Positions 19,080 through 28,116 of a stretch of 64,000 nucleotides of DNA are shown here, in pieces; position 1 is the first letter of the stretch, and each line of letters begins with the position of its first letter. The notes beneath the pieces are model-generated. The model saw only the letters and a list, made by a program, of their open reading frames with translations, searched no databases and was not told where the DNA came from. The position numbers and the translations under genes were made by a program. The stretch is from Sphingobium chungbukense. GTDB taxonomy: Bacteria > Pseudomonadota > Alphaproteobacteria > Sphingomonadales > Sphingomonadaceae. Where the stretch lies: contig NZ_LBIC01000007.1 in the NCBI RefSeq assembly GCF_001005725.1, positions 124,001 to 188,000 of the forward strand, read 5' to 3'.

Positions 19080-19778
19080 TTAGACATGGCCCTTATTGTC
19101 GCTGAACGGATCGAGGATTTTGGCCGCGTCCGAAATCAGCTTGGATTCCGCCTTCAGCGCTTCTTCCGCGCGGCGGGTGGCATCCTCGCGCTCGCGCCGC
19201 AGCTCGTTGATCAGCGCCTCGCGATCGCCGTCCAAACGCGAATCGGTGGGCGCCTCGATGCCCGCCTTCTTCGCGGCCTTCGCCACCAGTGCGTCCAGTT
19301 CGCGCTGCGAACACAGGCCCAGCGTCACCGGGTCCTTGGGCACGATGTTGGAGATGTTCCAATGGGTGCGGTCGCGGATCGCGGCGATGGTGGTGCGGGT
19401 GGTGCCGATCAGCTTGCCGATCGCGCCGTCCGAAATCTCCGGATGGTTGCGCAGGATCCAGGCGATGCCATCGGGCTTGTCCTGACGCTTGCTGACCGGG
19501 GTGTAGCGCGGCCCCTTCGTACGGCGAACCGGCTCCGGGCCTTTCAGCATCTTGAGCCGATAGTCGGGATTGGCCTCGCCCTTGTGGATTTCCTCCATCG
19601 TGATCTCATGGGCGCGGACCGGGTCGCGACCGGTATATTTGATGCCGGCGGTATCGTCGGCGATCGCCTGCACTTCCAATATGTGCAGCCCGCAAAATTC
19701 CGCGATCTGATCGAAGCTCAGAGCGGTATTGTCGACCAGCCAGCTGGCGGTCGCATGGGGCATGAGAGGCTGGGACAC
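19080..19778 (-). CDS. Cell cycle transcriptional regulator TrcR (DUF1013)
   Basis: A 232-residue DUF1013 protein, a family found only in alphaproteobacteria and named TrcR. The start MSQPLMPHATASWLVDNTAL, the HTH-like FDQIAEFCGLHILEVQAIAD and a second HTH-like GAIGKLIGTTRTTIAAIRD are visible, then a charged coiled-coil C-terminus (REREDATRRAEEALKAESK). It is expected to be a cytosolic DNA-binding regulator tied to the cell cycle. It has its own terminator and stands apart from its neighbours. Confidence 0.92.
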   Translation of the reverse strand: MSQPLMPHATASWLVDNTALSFDQIAEFCGLHILEVQAIADDTAGIKYTGRDPVRAHEITMEEIHKGEANPDYRLKMLKGPEPVRRTKGPRYTPVSKRQDKPDGIAWILRNHPEISDGAIGKLIGTTRTTIAAIRDRTHWNISNIVPKDPVTLGLCSQRELDALVAKAAKKAGIEAPTDSRLDGDREALINELRREREDATRRAEEALKAESKLISDAAKILDPFSDNKGHV

Positions 19779-19807
19779 GGGAATTCTCCGGCTCTAAAAA
19801 CGATAAG

Positions 19808-19828
19808 GGCCGCCCAAGCAGGGCGGCC
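19808..19828 (-). terminator. Hairpin after the glycosyltransferase gene
   Basis: An 8-bp GC stem (GGCCGCCC and its complement) with a 5-base loop, 50 bases after the glycosyltransferase stop on the minus strand. The U-tract is weak (CTTAT), so it may be a poor terminator. It lies just upstream of trcR. Confidence 0.5.
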
Positions 19829-19877
19829 ACGCCCGACCTGGGATAGTGCATCCCGTGCCCTCGGGCAAGGAAAAGCG

Positions 19878-20921
19878 TCAGGCCGCGCTGTCGAGTATTT
19901 CCGGATCTATATTGTGTAGGCCAGCCAGGAATTCCTGCGCGCTGCGTTCCCAGCTGAAGGTCCGGCCATAGGCGGCACATGCCTGCCGGTCGCAGGCCAG
20001 GGCCGCGGCGATCGCATCCTCCAGCCGATCCGACAGGGCGCCGGTGTCGGGCGTGACGATGTCGATGGGACCCGTGACCGGATAGGCGGCGACGGGCGTG
20101 CCGCAGGCCAGCGCCTCGATCATGACGAGGCCGAACGTGTCGGTGCGGCTGGGGAACACGAATATGTCCGCCCCCGCATAGGCGCCCGCAAGGTCCGAGC
20201 CGAACATCGGCCCAAGGAAAAGCGCGTCGCCATGGGCCTTTTCCAGCAGGGCGCGGGCCGGGCCGTCGCCGACGACGACCTTGGTGCCCGGATGATCGCT
20301 GGTGAGGAAGGCTTCCAGATTCTTCTCCACCGCGACACGGCCGACATAGAGTTGGATCGGCCGCGGCAGGTCCGCGAAGATGGCGGGCGGCGTCGCGGCG
20401 GGGGTGAAGGCGGCAAGATCTACCCCCCTGCCCCATGCGCGCACCTGCGCCAAGCCATGGGCACGCAATTGCTGCCTGACCGATCCGGTCGACACCAGCA
20501 CCGCTTCGGCCGGTCCATGGAACCAGCGGATATAGCGCCAGAACCAGGCGACGGGCAGGCCGGTGCGCTGAGCCACATAATCGGGGAAATGGGTGTGATA
20601 GGCGGTGGTGAAGCGGATGCCGCTGCGCAGGCACCAGCGCCGCGCCGCCAGGCACAGCGGCCCCTCGGTCGCCAGATGCACCGCGTCGGGGCGGAAAGCG
20701 GCGATCATCCGCCCCACCACGGTCGAACGGGCAAAGGCCAGCCGGATTTCGGGATAGGTGGGGCAAGGGATCGAGCCGAACAGATCGGGCGAGATCACAC
20801 TTACCTCATGTCCCATCCGCTCCAATTCCGTCTGGATGGTCTGGAGCGTGCGGACGACGCCGTTCACCTGTGGGCTCCAGGCGTCGGTGACGATGATGAT
20901 ACGCATGGGGGATGGGCGCAT
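19878..20921 (-). CDS. Glycosyltransferase family 4 (GT1-type) protein
   Basis: A 347-residue GT-B glycosyltransferase. The N-terminal domain begins MRIIIVTDAWSPQVNGVVRT and the donor-binding C-terminal domain has LYVGRVAVEKNLEAFL, VVVGDGPAR and the E-x7-E-like PSRTDTFGLVMIEALACGTP. It resembles GDP-mannose-dependent alpha-mannosyltransferases and lipid glycosyltransferases. The start at 20921 has a GAGGGGAG site upstream; ATG 20906 is the alternative. It begins 14 bases after the metallophosphoesterase stop, so both probably act on the same envelope lipid or glycan. Confidence 0.88.
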   Translation of the reverse strand: MRPSPMRIIIVTDAWSPQVNGVVRTLQTIQTELERMGHEVSVISPDLFGSIPCPTYPEIRLAFARSTVVGRMIAAFRPDAVHLATEGPLCLAARRWCLRSGIRFTTAYHTHFPDYVAQRTGLPVAWFWRYIRWFHGPAEAVLVSTGSVRQQLRAHGLAQVRAWGRGVDLAAFTPAATPPAIFADLPRPIQLYVGRVAVEKNLEAFLTSDHPGTKVVVGDGPARALLEKAHGDALFLGPMFGSDLAGAYAGADIFVFPSRTDTFGLVMIEALACGTPVAAYPVTGPIDIVTPDTGALSDRLEDAIAAALACDRQACAAYGRTFSWERSAQEFLAGLHNIDPEILDSAA

Positions 20922-20935
20922 CGGCTCCACTCCCC

Positions 20936-21814
20936 TCAAGCCGCGATCCGCGCCGGCTCGTCCTTGGCCCGCGCGGCGATCTCGTCCGCCCAGTGCAGCA
21001 CTTCCATCCGGCCGTCGCAATGCTCGACCAGGGCGGTGCAGCCCTCCACCCAGTCGCCGTCATTATAATATTTGATCCCGGCGATCTCGCGCATCTCGGC
21101 ATTGTGGATATGGCCGCAGACCACCCCGTCGACGCCGCGCGATCCGGCTTCGTGCGCCACCACCTCCTCGAAGCGGGAGATGAATTCGACCGCATTCTTG
21201 ACCTTGTGCTTGGCCATCTTGCTGAGCGACCAATAGGGCAGCCCCATGCGCTGCCGCACGGCGTTCACGACGACGTTGACGCGCATCAGCATGGTATAGG
21301 CAGCGTCGCCCACGAAGGCGAGCCAGCGATGGGCCAGCATGATCGTGTCGAACTCGTCGCCATGCAGCACCAGCAACTTGCGGCCGTCGGCGGTTTCATG
21401 GATCGCCTTGCGCCGGATTTCCACCCCGCCGAAGCTGAGGCCGGTGAACTGGCGGAACATCTCGTCATGATTGCCGGGGATGTAGACGACGCGGGTCCCG
21501 CGCTTGGCGCGCTTCATGACACGCCATACGACGTCGTTATGCGCGGCGGGCCAGTAGAAGCGCCTCTTGAGCCGCCAGCCGTCGATGATGTCGCCCACCA
21601 GATACATGGTATCGCTGTCCACGCTGTCGAGGAAGTCGATCAGCATCCTCGCATTGCAACCGCGCGTGCCGAGATGGATGTCAGAAATCCAGATCGTGCG
21701 ATAGCGACGGCGCTGGCCTTCCCGCTCGGGGATGGCGAACCGGCCGTCGGTGGCATCATCGCCCTCCGACAAACCAACGTCTGCCAGAAATGGCAGGCGT
21801 GTGATGGCGTTCAT
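20936..21814 (-). CDS. UDP-2,3-diacylglucosamine diphosphatase-like metallophosphoesterase
   Basis: A 292-residue calcineurin-type phosphoesterase. All metal motifs are present in order: SDIHLG (residues 44-49), GDIIDGW (74-80), GNHDE, HGDEFD and GHIHN. The family includes LpxH-like enzymes that cleave UDP-diacylglucosamine in lipid A synthesis, but LpxI commonly does this step in alphaproteobacteria, so the true substrate may differ. Pairing with a glycosyltransferase supports a role in envelope lipid or glycan metabolism. Confidence 0.85.
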   Translation of the reverse strand: MNAITRLPFLADVGLSEGDDATDGRFAIPEREGQRRRYRTIWISDIHLGTRGCNARMLIDFLDSVDSDTMYLVGDIIDGWRLKRRFYWPAAHNDVVWRVMKRAKRGTRVVYIPGNHDEMFRQFTGLSFGGVEIRRKAIHETADGRKLLVLHGDEFDTIMLAHRWLAFVGDAAYTMLMRVNVVVNAVRQRMGLPYWSLSKMAKHKVKNAVEFISRFEEVVAHEAGSRGVDGVVCGHIHNAEMREIAGIKYYNDGDWVEGCTALVEHCDGRMEVLHWADEIAARAKDEPARIAA

Positions 21815-21947
21815 GATGCGACCCCTGAGCTGTTTCCCTCAGGAGCGAATCCATAGCGCCGCCATGTTACAAATCCGCATCGAATGTGACGAAAATGCTA
21901 CGGTTTCCGGGATTTCGGGTCAATGGAAACGGCGCTAAATCCGTCAT

Positions 21948-22011
21948 CCGGCGAAAGCGGGGATTTGAGGAGGATGCGCGCAAGATGGCCTGAGACCCCA
22001 GCTTTCGCCGG
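21948..22011. repeat. Intergenic inverted repeat
   Basis: Arms of 15-16 bases (CCGGCGAAAGCGGGG and CCCCAGCTTTCGCCGG, one unpaired base) around a 33-base loop, in the region upstream of the metallophosphoesterase gene and just beyond the quinone oxidoreductase stop. It resembles dispersed CTTTCGCCGG repeats of sphingomonads. Confidence 0.6.
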
Positions 22012-22070
22012 GGTGAGGGCCGATGGAAATGTCCGCCTCCCACCCAAAACGGAAACATGTCCGCCAGTTG

Positions 22071-23075
22071 TCACATCGTCAGCACGATCTTCCCGAAATG
22101 GTCCCCCGCATCCATGCATGCATGCGCCTTGGCCGCGTCAGCCAGGGGAAAGCGGCTGTCCATCGCGGGCCGCAACCTGCCCTGCTCGACGAAGGTCCAC
22201 ACCACCCGCATCAGTTCGTCGGCCACCAGGCTCTTGAACGCGACCGAACGCGGGCGCAGCGTCGATCCGGTCAAGGTCAGCCGCCTGCTCATCAGCGTGG
22301 GAAGAAAGACGGTCGCCTTCGGCCCGCCCATCACGGCGATGGAGACATGACGGCCATCTTCGGCAAGGCACTGGATGTTGCGCGGCACATAATCGCCGCC
22401 GACCATGTCGAGCACCGCCTGAACCCCTTGCCCTCCTGTGATCCGCTTCACTTCCTCGACAAAATCATGCTTGCGGTAATTGATCGCATGGTCCGCCCCC
22501 CACGCCTTCACCTGCTCGCATTTCCCGTCGCTGCCGCAGGTGACGATCACCTTGATATCGAACAGATTGCAAAGCGAAATCGCCATGGTACCGATGCCGC
22601 TGGTGCCGCCATGGACCAGCACCGTGTCGCCTTCCACCACATAGGCGCGCTCGAACAGGTTGCTCCACACCGTGAACAGCGTCTCAGGCAAGGCCGCCGC
22701 TTCCACCAGATCGTAGCCGTCCGGCACCGGCAGGCATTGCCCGGCGGGCGCGACCGCATATTCGGCATAGCCCCCACCCGGCAACAAAGCGCAGACCTGC
22801 TGCCCGACCAGCAGTTCCGCACTGCCGCCGGCGGCGACGATGACACCGGAAACCTCCAGCCCAGGAATGTCCGGCGCGCCCGGCGGCGGCGGATATTTCC
22901 CCTGCCGCTGCATCACGTCCGGCCGGTTCACGCCCGCGGCGGCAACCTTGATCAGCACCTCGTCGGGACCAGGCACGGGAACGGGCCGCCGCTCAGGCAC
23001 CAGCGCCTCCGGCCCTCCCGGAACCGGGATACCGATGGCCGTCATTTCGCCCGGAATTGCGTTCTTCTCGGCCAT
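22071..23075 (-). CDS. NAD(P)H-quinone oxidoreductase (zinc-less MDR family)
   Basis: A 334-residue zeta-crystallin-like medium-chain reductase. The GroES-like domain has VLIKVAAAGVNRPDVMQRQG and the Rossmann region has VLVHGGTSGIGTMAISLC, with a GTSGIG nucleotide motif. The zinc-binding residues of alcohol dehydrogenases are absent. It reduces quinones or other enones using NADPH in the cytosol. The start at 23075 gives MAEKNAIPGEM; the long upstream extension is antisense to the DUF1192 gene and is rejected. Confidence 0.92.
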   Translation of the reverse strand: MAEKNAIPGEMTAIGIPVPGGPEALVPERRPVPVPGPDEVLIKVAAAGVNRPDVMQRQGKYPPPPGAPDIPGLEVSGVIVAAGGSAELLVGQQVCALLPGGGYAEYAVAPAGQCLPVPDGYDLVEAAALPETLFTVWSNLFERAYVVEGDTVLVHGGTSGIGTMAISLCNLFDIKVIVTCGSDGKCEQVKAWGADHAINYRKHDFVEEVKRITGGQGVQAVLDMVGGDYVPRNIQCLAEDGRHVSIAVMGGPKATVFLPTLMSRRLTLTGSTLRPRSVAFKSLVADELMRVVWTFVEQGRLRPAMDSRFPLADAAKAHACMDAGDHFGKIVLTM

Positions 23076-23136
23076 TGGCTGCCCCCGCGGCAATTGTTGC
23101 ACCGCACCTAAATTGGCGGGCGGAATGGAGGCCTTA

Positions 23137-23165
23137 TTGACAGACTGGTCCGCAGGGTCAACATT
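23137..23165 (+). promoter_or_regulatory. Candidate promoter of the DUF1192 gene
   Basis: A perfect TTGACA -35 box is followed after 17 bases by AACATT, a poor -10 hexamer. If used, transcription would start at or within a base or two of the ATG, giving a leaderless mRNA. This is plausible because no ribosome binding site precedes that ATG. Confidence 0.35.
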
Positions 23166-23172
23166 GCACCTC

Positions 23173-23370
23173 ATGGACATGGATGACGATCGCCCGAGAA
23201 AGGCCGATGATCCGCTGGCCCAACTGCTCCGACAGGATCTGGGCCCGTTGTCCGTGGCCGATCTCGAAGCGCGAGTCCTCGCGCTGGAGGGCGAAATCGC
23301 CCGCATCCGATCGAAGATTGAAAACGCCGTTAACCACAAAGCAAGTGCCGAGGCGTTATTCAAGCGATGA
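23173..23370 (+). CDS. DUF1192 family protein
   Basis: A 65-residue acidic helical protein with DRPRKADDPLAQLLRQDLG and LSVADLEARVLALEGEIARI, matching the small alphaproteobacterial DUF1192 family of unknown role. The C-terminal half forms a short coiled coil. The ATG at 23173 is chosen; a second ATG two codons later is possible. It is divergent from the quinone oxidoreductase with 97 bases between the starts. Confidence 0.85.
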   Translation: MDMDDDRPRKADDPLAQLLRQDLGPLSVADLEARVLALEGEIARIRSKIENAVNHKASAEALFKR

Positions 23371-23542
23371 ACCCGCGCCCCGCCCCCTGCGATTCCCTTG
23401 AGAATTTCACTCGGAGGGATTTCATTGGGCAAGGGCAGTCTGGCAATTCCGATGGTCTCGGGTCGCACCTTGATCCATCGTCGAGCAATGCCGACATATG
23501 GTTCAAGTACAGCCCCTCTTTGGGGTCAGGAGTATAAAAGAC

Positions 23543-25861
23543 ATGCCATCTTTCGCATCCGCCCTTGAAACCACCCTGCATAATGCGCTGACCCACGCGT
23601 CCGAGCGGCGTCACGAATATGCGACGCTGGAGCATTTGCTGCTCGCGCTGATCGACGATGAACATGCGTCGAAGGTGATGCAGGCCTGCGGTGTGGAGCT
23701 TGGCGAGCTTTCCGATGCGGTGACGCAATATCTCGACACGGAACTGGACAGCCTCAAGGTGGAGGGCGCGAGCGATCCCTCCCCGACCAGCGGCTTCCAG
23801 CGCGTGGTCCAGCGCGCGATCCTGCACGTCCAGTCTTCCGGCAAGGATGAGGTGACGGGAGCCAATGTGCTCGTCGCGCTTTTCTCCGAGCGGGAGAGCT
23901 ATGCCGTCTACTTCCTCCAGCAGCAGGATATGAGCCGCCTCGATGCGGTCAGCTATATCAGCCATGGCGTGGGCAAGGGCACTGCGGCGCCCGAAACCCG
24001 CGAGACCAAGGGCGCGCAGGAAGAGGAAAAGAAGGCGCAGGACAGCAAGGGCAAGAAGGACAGTGCCTTGGAGCAGTTCACCGTCAACCTCAATGAGAAG
24101 GCGGCGCGGGGCAAGGTTGACCCGCTGATCGGCCGCGCTTCGGAAGTCGACCGGACGATCCAGATTCTCTGCCGCCGGTCGAAGAACAACCCGCTCTATG
24201 TGGGCGATCCGGGCGTGGGCAAGACCGCGATTGCGGAAGGTCTGGCGCGCAAGATCGTCGAGGGCGAGGTGCCCGACGTCCTCAAGGAAGCGGTGATCTA
24301 CTCGCTCGACATGGGTGCACTCCTGGCCGGCACCCGCTATCGCGGCGATTTCGAGGAGCGGCTGAAGGCGGTCGTCACCGAACTGGAAAAGATGCCCCAT
24401 GCGGTTCTCTTCATCGACGAGATCCATACGGTGATCGGCGCGGGCGCGACCAGCGGCGGCGCGATGGATGCATCGAACCTGCTGAAACCCGCTCTGTCGG
24501 GCGGCACGATCCGCTGCATCGGCTCCACCACCTACAAGGAGTTCCGCAACCATTTCGAGAAGGACCGGGCCCTGCTGCGCCGGTTCCAGAAGATCGACGT
24601 CAACGAACCGACGATCGATGACACGATCAAGATTCTCGCGGGGTTGCGCAGCGCCTTCGAAGAGCATCACAACGTCAAATACACGCCCGACGCGATCAAG
24701 GCGGCGGTGGAGCTGTCGGCGCGCTACATCAACGACCGCAAGTTGCCCGACAAGGCCATCGACGTGATCGACGAGGTCGGCGCGATGCAGATGCTGGTTG
24801 TGCCCAGCAAGCGCAAGAAGACGATCACGCCCAAGGAGATCGAGCAGGTCATCGCGACCATGGCCCGCATCCCTCCCAAGACCGTTTCGGCAGACGACAA
24901 GTCGGTGCTCGAAACCCTCGACACGGATTTGAAGCGGGTCGTCTTCGGCCAGAACCGGGCGATCGAGGTGCTGTCCTCCGCAATCAAGCTGTCACGAGCG
25001 GGCCTGCGTGATCCGGACAAGCCGATCGGCAACTATCTCTTCTCCGGCCCTACCGGCGTCGGGAAGACGGAAGTCGCACGCCAGCTCGCCACGCTGCTCG
25101 GCATCCCGCTCCAGCGTTTCGACATGTCGGAATATATGGAACGCCACTCGGTCAGCCGCCTGATCGGCGCCCCTCCGGGCTATGTCGGCTATGATCAGGG
25201 TGGCCTGCTGACCGATGCGGTCGACCAGAATCCGCACAGCGTCCTGCTGCTCGATGAAATCGAGAAGGCGCATCCCGACCTGTTCAACATCCTCCTGCAG
25301 GTGATGGACAATGGCCGCCTGACCGATCACCACGGCAAGACGGTGGATTTCCGCAACACCATCCTCATCATGACCACCAATGCCGGTGCGTCGGACATGG
25401 CGAAGGAAAGCATCGGCTTTGGCGAACTCACCCGCGAGGATGCGCAGGAAGACGCGGTGAAGAAACTCTTCACCCCCGAATTCCGCAACCGCCTCGATGC
25501 CATCGTGCCCTTCGGCTATCTGCCGCCGGAAATCGTGGCGCGGGTCATCGACAAGTTCGTGCTCCAACTCGAACTGCAACTGGCCGACCGCGACGTCCAC
25601 ATCACCCTGGACGACGACGCGAAGGCATGGCTCACCAAGCGCGGCTATGACAAGCTGTACGGCGCCCGCCCGATGGGCCGCCTGATGCAGGAGAAGATCA
25701 AGCAGCCGCTGGCCGAGGAACTGCTGTTCGGCAAGCTGGTCCATGGCGGCGAGGTCCATGTCCGGCTGAAGGACGACGCCCTCGCCTTCGAAATCACCCC
25801 CGCCGCTCCCAAGAAGGGCAAGAAGGGTGGGAAGGCCAAGCCGGCGGAATCGGCGAAGTAA
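23543..25861 (+). CDS. clpA: ATP-dependent Clp protease ATP-binding subunit ClpA
   Basis: A 772-residue Hsp100 unfoldase that feeds substrates to ClpP. Order: Clp N-domain (residues 1-145, FASALETTLHNALTHASERR), a charged linker, AAA1 with Walker A GDPGVGKTAIAEGLA and Walker B VLFIDEIHTVIG, and AAA2 with Walker A FSGPTGVGKTEVARQL. The ClpP-docking loop is IGFGE. The C-terminus ends in a Lys-rich tail. The start at 23543 has CAGGAG upstream. No clpS gene precedes it here, although clpS is usually next to clpA. Confidence 0.97.
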   Translation: MPSFASALETTLHNALTHASERRHEYATLEHLLLALIDDEHASKVMQACGVELGELSDAVTQYLDTELDSLKVEGASDPSPTSGFQRVVQRAILHVQSSGKDEVTGANVLVALFSERESYAVYFLQQQDMSRLDAVSYISHGVGKGTAAPETRETKGAQEEEKKAQDSKGKKDSALEQFTVNLNEKAARGKVDPLIGRASEVDRTIQILCRRSKNNPLYVGDPGVGKTAIAEGLARKIVEGEVPDVLKEAVIYSLDMGALLAGTRYRGDFEERLKAVVTELEKMPHAVLFIDEIHTVIGAGATSGGAMDASNLLKPALSGGTIRCIGSTTYKEFRNHFEKDRALLRRFQKIDVNEPTIDDTIKILAGLRSAFEEHHNVKYTPDAIKAAVELSARYINDRKLPDKAIDVIDEVGAMQMLVVPSKRKKTITPKEIEQVIATMARIPPKTVSADDKSVLETLDTDLKRVVFGQNRAIEVLSSAIKLSRAGLRDPDKPIGNYLFSGPTGVGKTEVARQLATLLGIPLQRFDMSEYMERHSVSRLIGAPPGYVGYDQGGLLTDAVDQNPHSVLLLDEIEKAHPDLFNILLQVMDNGRLTDHHGKTVDFRNTILIMTTNAGASDMAKESIGFGELTREDAQEDAVKKLFTPEFRNRLDAIVPFGYLPPEIVARVIDKFVLQLELQLADRDVHITLDDDAKAWLTKRGYDKLYGARPMGRLMQEKIKQPLAEELLFGKLVHGGEVHVRLKDDALAFEITPAAPKKGKKGGKAKPAESAK

Positions 25862-25881
25862 AAACCTCCCCAAGCGGATGG

Positions 25882-25910
25882 AAAGGGCGGCCCAACGGGT
25901 CGCCCTTTTT
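25882..25910 (+). terminator. Rho-independent terminator after clpA
   Basis: The stem AAAGGGCG with inner GCCC pairs to its complement and is followed by TTTTT. It lies 20 bases after the clpA stop. Confidence 0.9.
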
Positions 25911-25984
25911 CTTGGGCAATGATAAAAGCTCCGAAGCCGCCGTCCCATCCAGCGACACGCCCGCTGACCTCAGGAGAGCATGCC

Positions 25985-26614
25985 ATGGCCGAAACCATCA
26001 CCTTCTATACCAACCCCATGTCACGCGGACAGATCGCCCGCTGGATGCTGGAAGAAATCGGCCAACCCTATGAGATGATCCTGCTGGATTATGACGGTGG
26101 AATGAAGTCCGCCGATTATCTGGCGATCAACCCCATGGGCAAGGTTCCGGCGATCGTCCATGCCGGCAAGGTCGTGACGGAATGCGCCGCCATCTGCGCC
26201 TATCTGGCCGACGCTTTCCCGACCGCGAACCTCGCGCCGCCGACGGACAAGCGCGCCGACTATTATCGCTGGCTCTTCTTCGCCGCCGGCCCGGTCGAAG
26301 CCGCCGTTACAAACAAGGCGCTGGGCTTCACCGTCCCGGAAGGTCGTGAGCGCATGGCAGGCTATGGCACGTTCGACCACGCGATCAACGCACTGGAGTC
26401 CGCCGTATCCGGCCCCGCCTGGATTTGCGGCGACCAGTTCACCGCCGCCGACGTCTATGTCGGGTCGCAGGTCGATTGGGGCCTCAGCTTCGGCACCATG
26501 CCCAGCCGCCCCGCTTTCGAAGCCTATGCCGTCCGCCTGCGCGAACGCCCGGCCTATAAACGGCAGAAGGAACTGGACGGCGCCCTGATCGCAAAGATGC
26601 AGAAACCCGCATAA
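25985..26614 (+). CDS. Glutathione S-transferase family protein
   Basis: A 209-residue cytosolic GST. The thioredoxin-like N-domain begins ETITFYTNPMSRGQIARWML, with the cis-Pro segment NPMGKVPAIV and TECAAICAYLADAFP; the C-terminal helical domain contains FTAADVYVGSQVDWGL. The ATG at 25985 has AGGAGA upstream. Substrate unknown. Confidence 0.92.
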   Translation: MAETITFYTNPMSRGQIARWMLEEIGQPYEMILLDYDGGMKSADYLAINPMGKVPAIVHAGKVVTECAAICAYLADAFPTANLAPPTDKRADYYRWLFFAAGPVEAAVTNKALGFTVPEGRERMAGYGTFDHAINALESAVSGPAWICGDQFTAADVYVGSQVDWGLSFGTMPSRPAFEAYAVRLRERPAYKRQKELDGALIAKMQKPA

Positions 26615-26618
26615 AGCA

Positions 26619-26652
26619 AAAGGCCCGGCGGAGAACGCTCCGCCGGGCCTTT
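26619..26652. terminator. Bidirectional terminator
   Basis: A perfect 15-bp stem with a 4-base loop, A-rich on the left and T-rich on the right, between the convergent GST and BAX-inhibitor-like genes. It can end transcription from both sides. Confidence 0.92.
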
Positions 26653-26673
26653 ACTCGATCTGCGCTATCGTGC

Positions 26674-27411
26674 TCAGTTCCGCTGGCTGCCCATGAAGCG
26701 CAGCAGGAACAGGAACATGTTGATGAAGTCGAGATAGAGGTTCAGCGCCCCCATCACCACCGACTTGCCCATCATCTCCGTGCCGGCGACATGGGCATAG
26801 ATGCTCTTGATCTTCTGCGTGTCATAGGCCGTCAGGCCCGCGAACAGCAGCACGCCGATGAAGCTGATCACCATGTTCATCGCGCTCGACCGGAAGAAAA
26901 GGTTGATGAGGCTGGCGACCAGCAACCCGACCACACCCATGATCAGGAAGGTGCCGAAGGCCGAAAGATCGCGCTTGGTCGTATAGCCCCAGAGGCTCAG
27001 CCCCGCAAAGGCCGCCGCCGTCGCGAAGAAGGTCTGGGCCACCGACGTCCCGGTATAGACCAGCAGGATGGACGAGAGCGACAGGCCCATCACCGCCGCA
27101 TAGGCCCAGAACATCGCCTGCATCGCGACCGTCGACAAACGGTTCACGCCAAAGCTCATGACCATCACGAACAGCAAGGGCGCGAACATGATGACATATT
27201 TCAATATGCCGGGGCCCGCCAGGATCTGATAGGCGAGCCCGCTCGACGCGAACAGCATCGCGACCAGGCCGGTCAGCAGCACACCGCTCGCCATATAATT
27301 GTAAACCGACAGCATATAGCTGCGCAGGCCGGCGTCATACGCCTCCCCGCGCGCAACCGTCGTGCCGCCAAAACCCGCAAGGTCGGAACGCGGATCGGAC
27401 CAATTGGCCAT
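26674..27411 (-). CDS. Bax inhibitor-1/YccA family membrane protein
   Basis: A 245-residue inner-membrane protein with about seven hydrophobic helices (for example VIMFAPLLFVMVMSF, ILLVYTGTSVAQTFFA, FLIMGVVGLLVASLI). The family signature GLTAYDTQKIKSIY is near the C-terminus. Bacterial members are proposed Ca2+ leak channels or modulators of FtsH; the role here is inferred only from the family. Confidence 0.92.
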   Translation of the reverse strand: MANWSDPRSDLAGFGGTTVARGEAYDAGLRSYMLSVYNYMASGVLLTGLVAMLFASSGLAYQILAGPGILKYVIMFAPLLFVMVMSFGVNRLSTVAMQAMFWAYAAVMGLSLSSILLVYTGTSVAQTFFATAAAFAGLSLWGYTTKRDLSAFGTFLIMGVVGLLVASLINLFFRSSAMNMVISFIGVLLFAGLTAYDTQKIKSIYAHVAGTEMMGKSVVMGALNLYLDFINMFLFLLRFMGSQRN

Positions 27412-27530
27412 GGGATAATCTCCTTCACCGGCGTTACACAGCCGACACCCCTATTATCGGCTCATCCCGCCATATATTCAAGCCGGTAGCGCAACCTGAC
27501 TTATAGCGATGGAAGGGCTATAGGAAAATC

Positions 27531-28070
27531 ATGCACCGCCTTTTCGTCGCCATCCGTCCCCCGGCCGATGTCCGTACCGAACTGCTCGACCTGATGAACG
27601 GCATTACGGGCGCGCGCTGGCAAGAGGACGAGCAACTGCACCTCACCCTGCGCTTCGTCGGAGAGGTCGACCGGCATCGGGCCAACGACCTGGCCGATGC
27701 GCTCGGCAGCGTGCGATTTTCACCCTTCGACATCGCCTTGGCCGGCGTCGGCTGTTTCGACCGGAAGGGCCATGTCCACACGCTATGGGCCGGTGCCCAG
27801 CCGCGCGATCCGCTCGCCCAGCTTCACCAGAAGGTCGACCGCGCCTGCGTCCGTGCCGGCCTGCCACCGGACGAGCGCAGCTATTTGCCGCATGTCACGC
27901 TCGCCCGCTTCGGCCGCACCGTCGGCTCCATGGAGGCGTTCATGGCTCGCCACGCCGGCCTGACAAGCCCGCCCTTCACCGTCGAAGAATTCACCCTCTT
28001 CGAAAGCCAACTCGGCCCGGCCGGCTCGACCTATCACATGGTCGAACGCTACCGGGCCGACACGGCATAG
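27531..28070 (+). CDS. thpR: RNA 2',3'-cyclic phosphodiesterase
   Basis: A 179-residue 2H phosphoesterase with the two catalytic motifs HLTL (QLHLTLRFVGEV) and HVTL (YLPHVTLARFG). The start MHRLFVAIRPPADVR is typical. It opens 2',3'-cyclic phosphates in RNA; the older name is LigT. Convergent with sodC, 46 bases apart. Confidence 0.95.
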   Translation: MHRLFVAIRPPADVRTELLDLMNGITGARWQEDEQLHLTLRFVGEVDRHRANDLADALGSVRFSPFDIALAGVGCFDRKGHVHTLWAGAQPRDPLAQLHQKVDRACVRAGLPPDERSYLPHVTLARFGRTVGSMEAFMARHAGLTSPPFTVEEFTLFESQLGPAGSTYHMVERYRADTA

Positions 28071-28116
28071 CCGCCAAACGGCGCGACTTCCCCCCGCGCC
28101 GTCTCACCCCGAGGGC

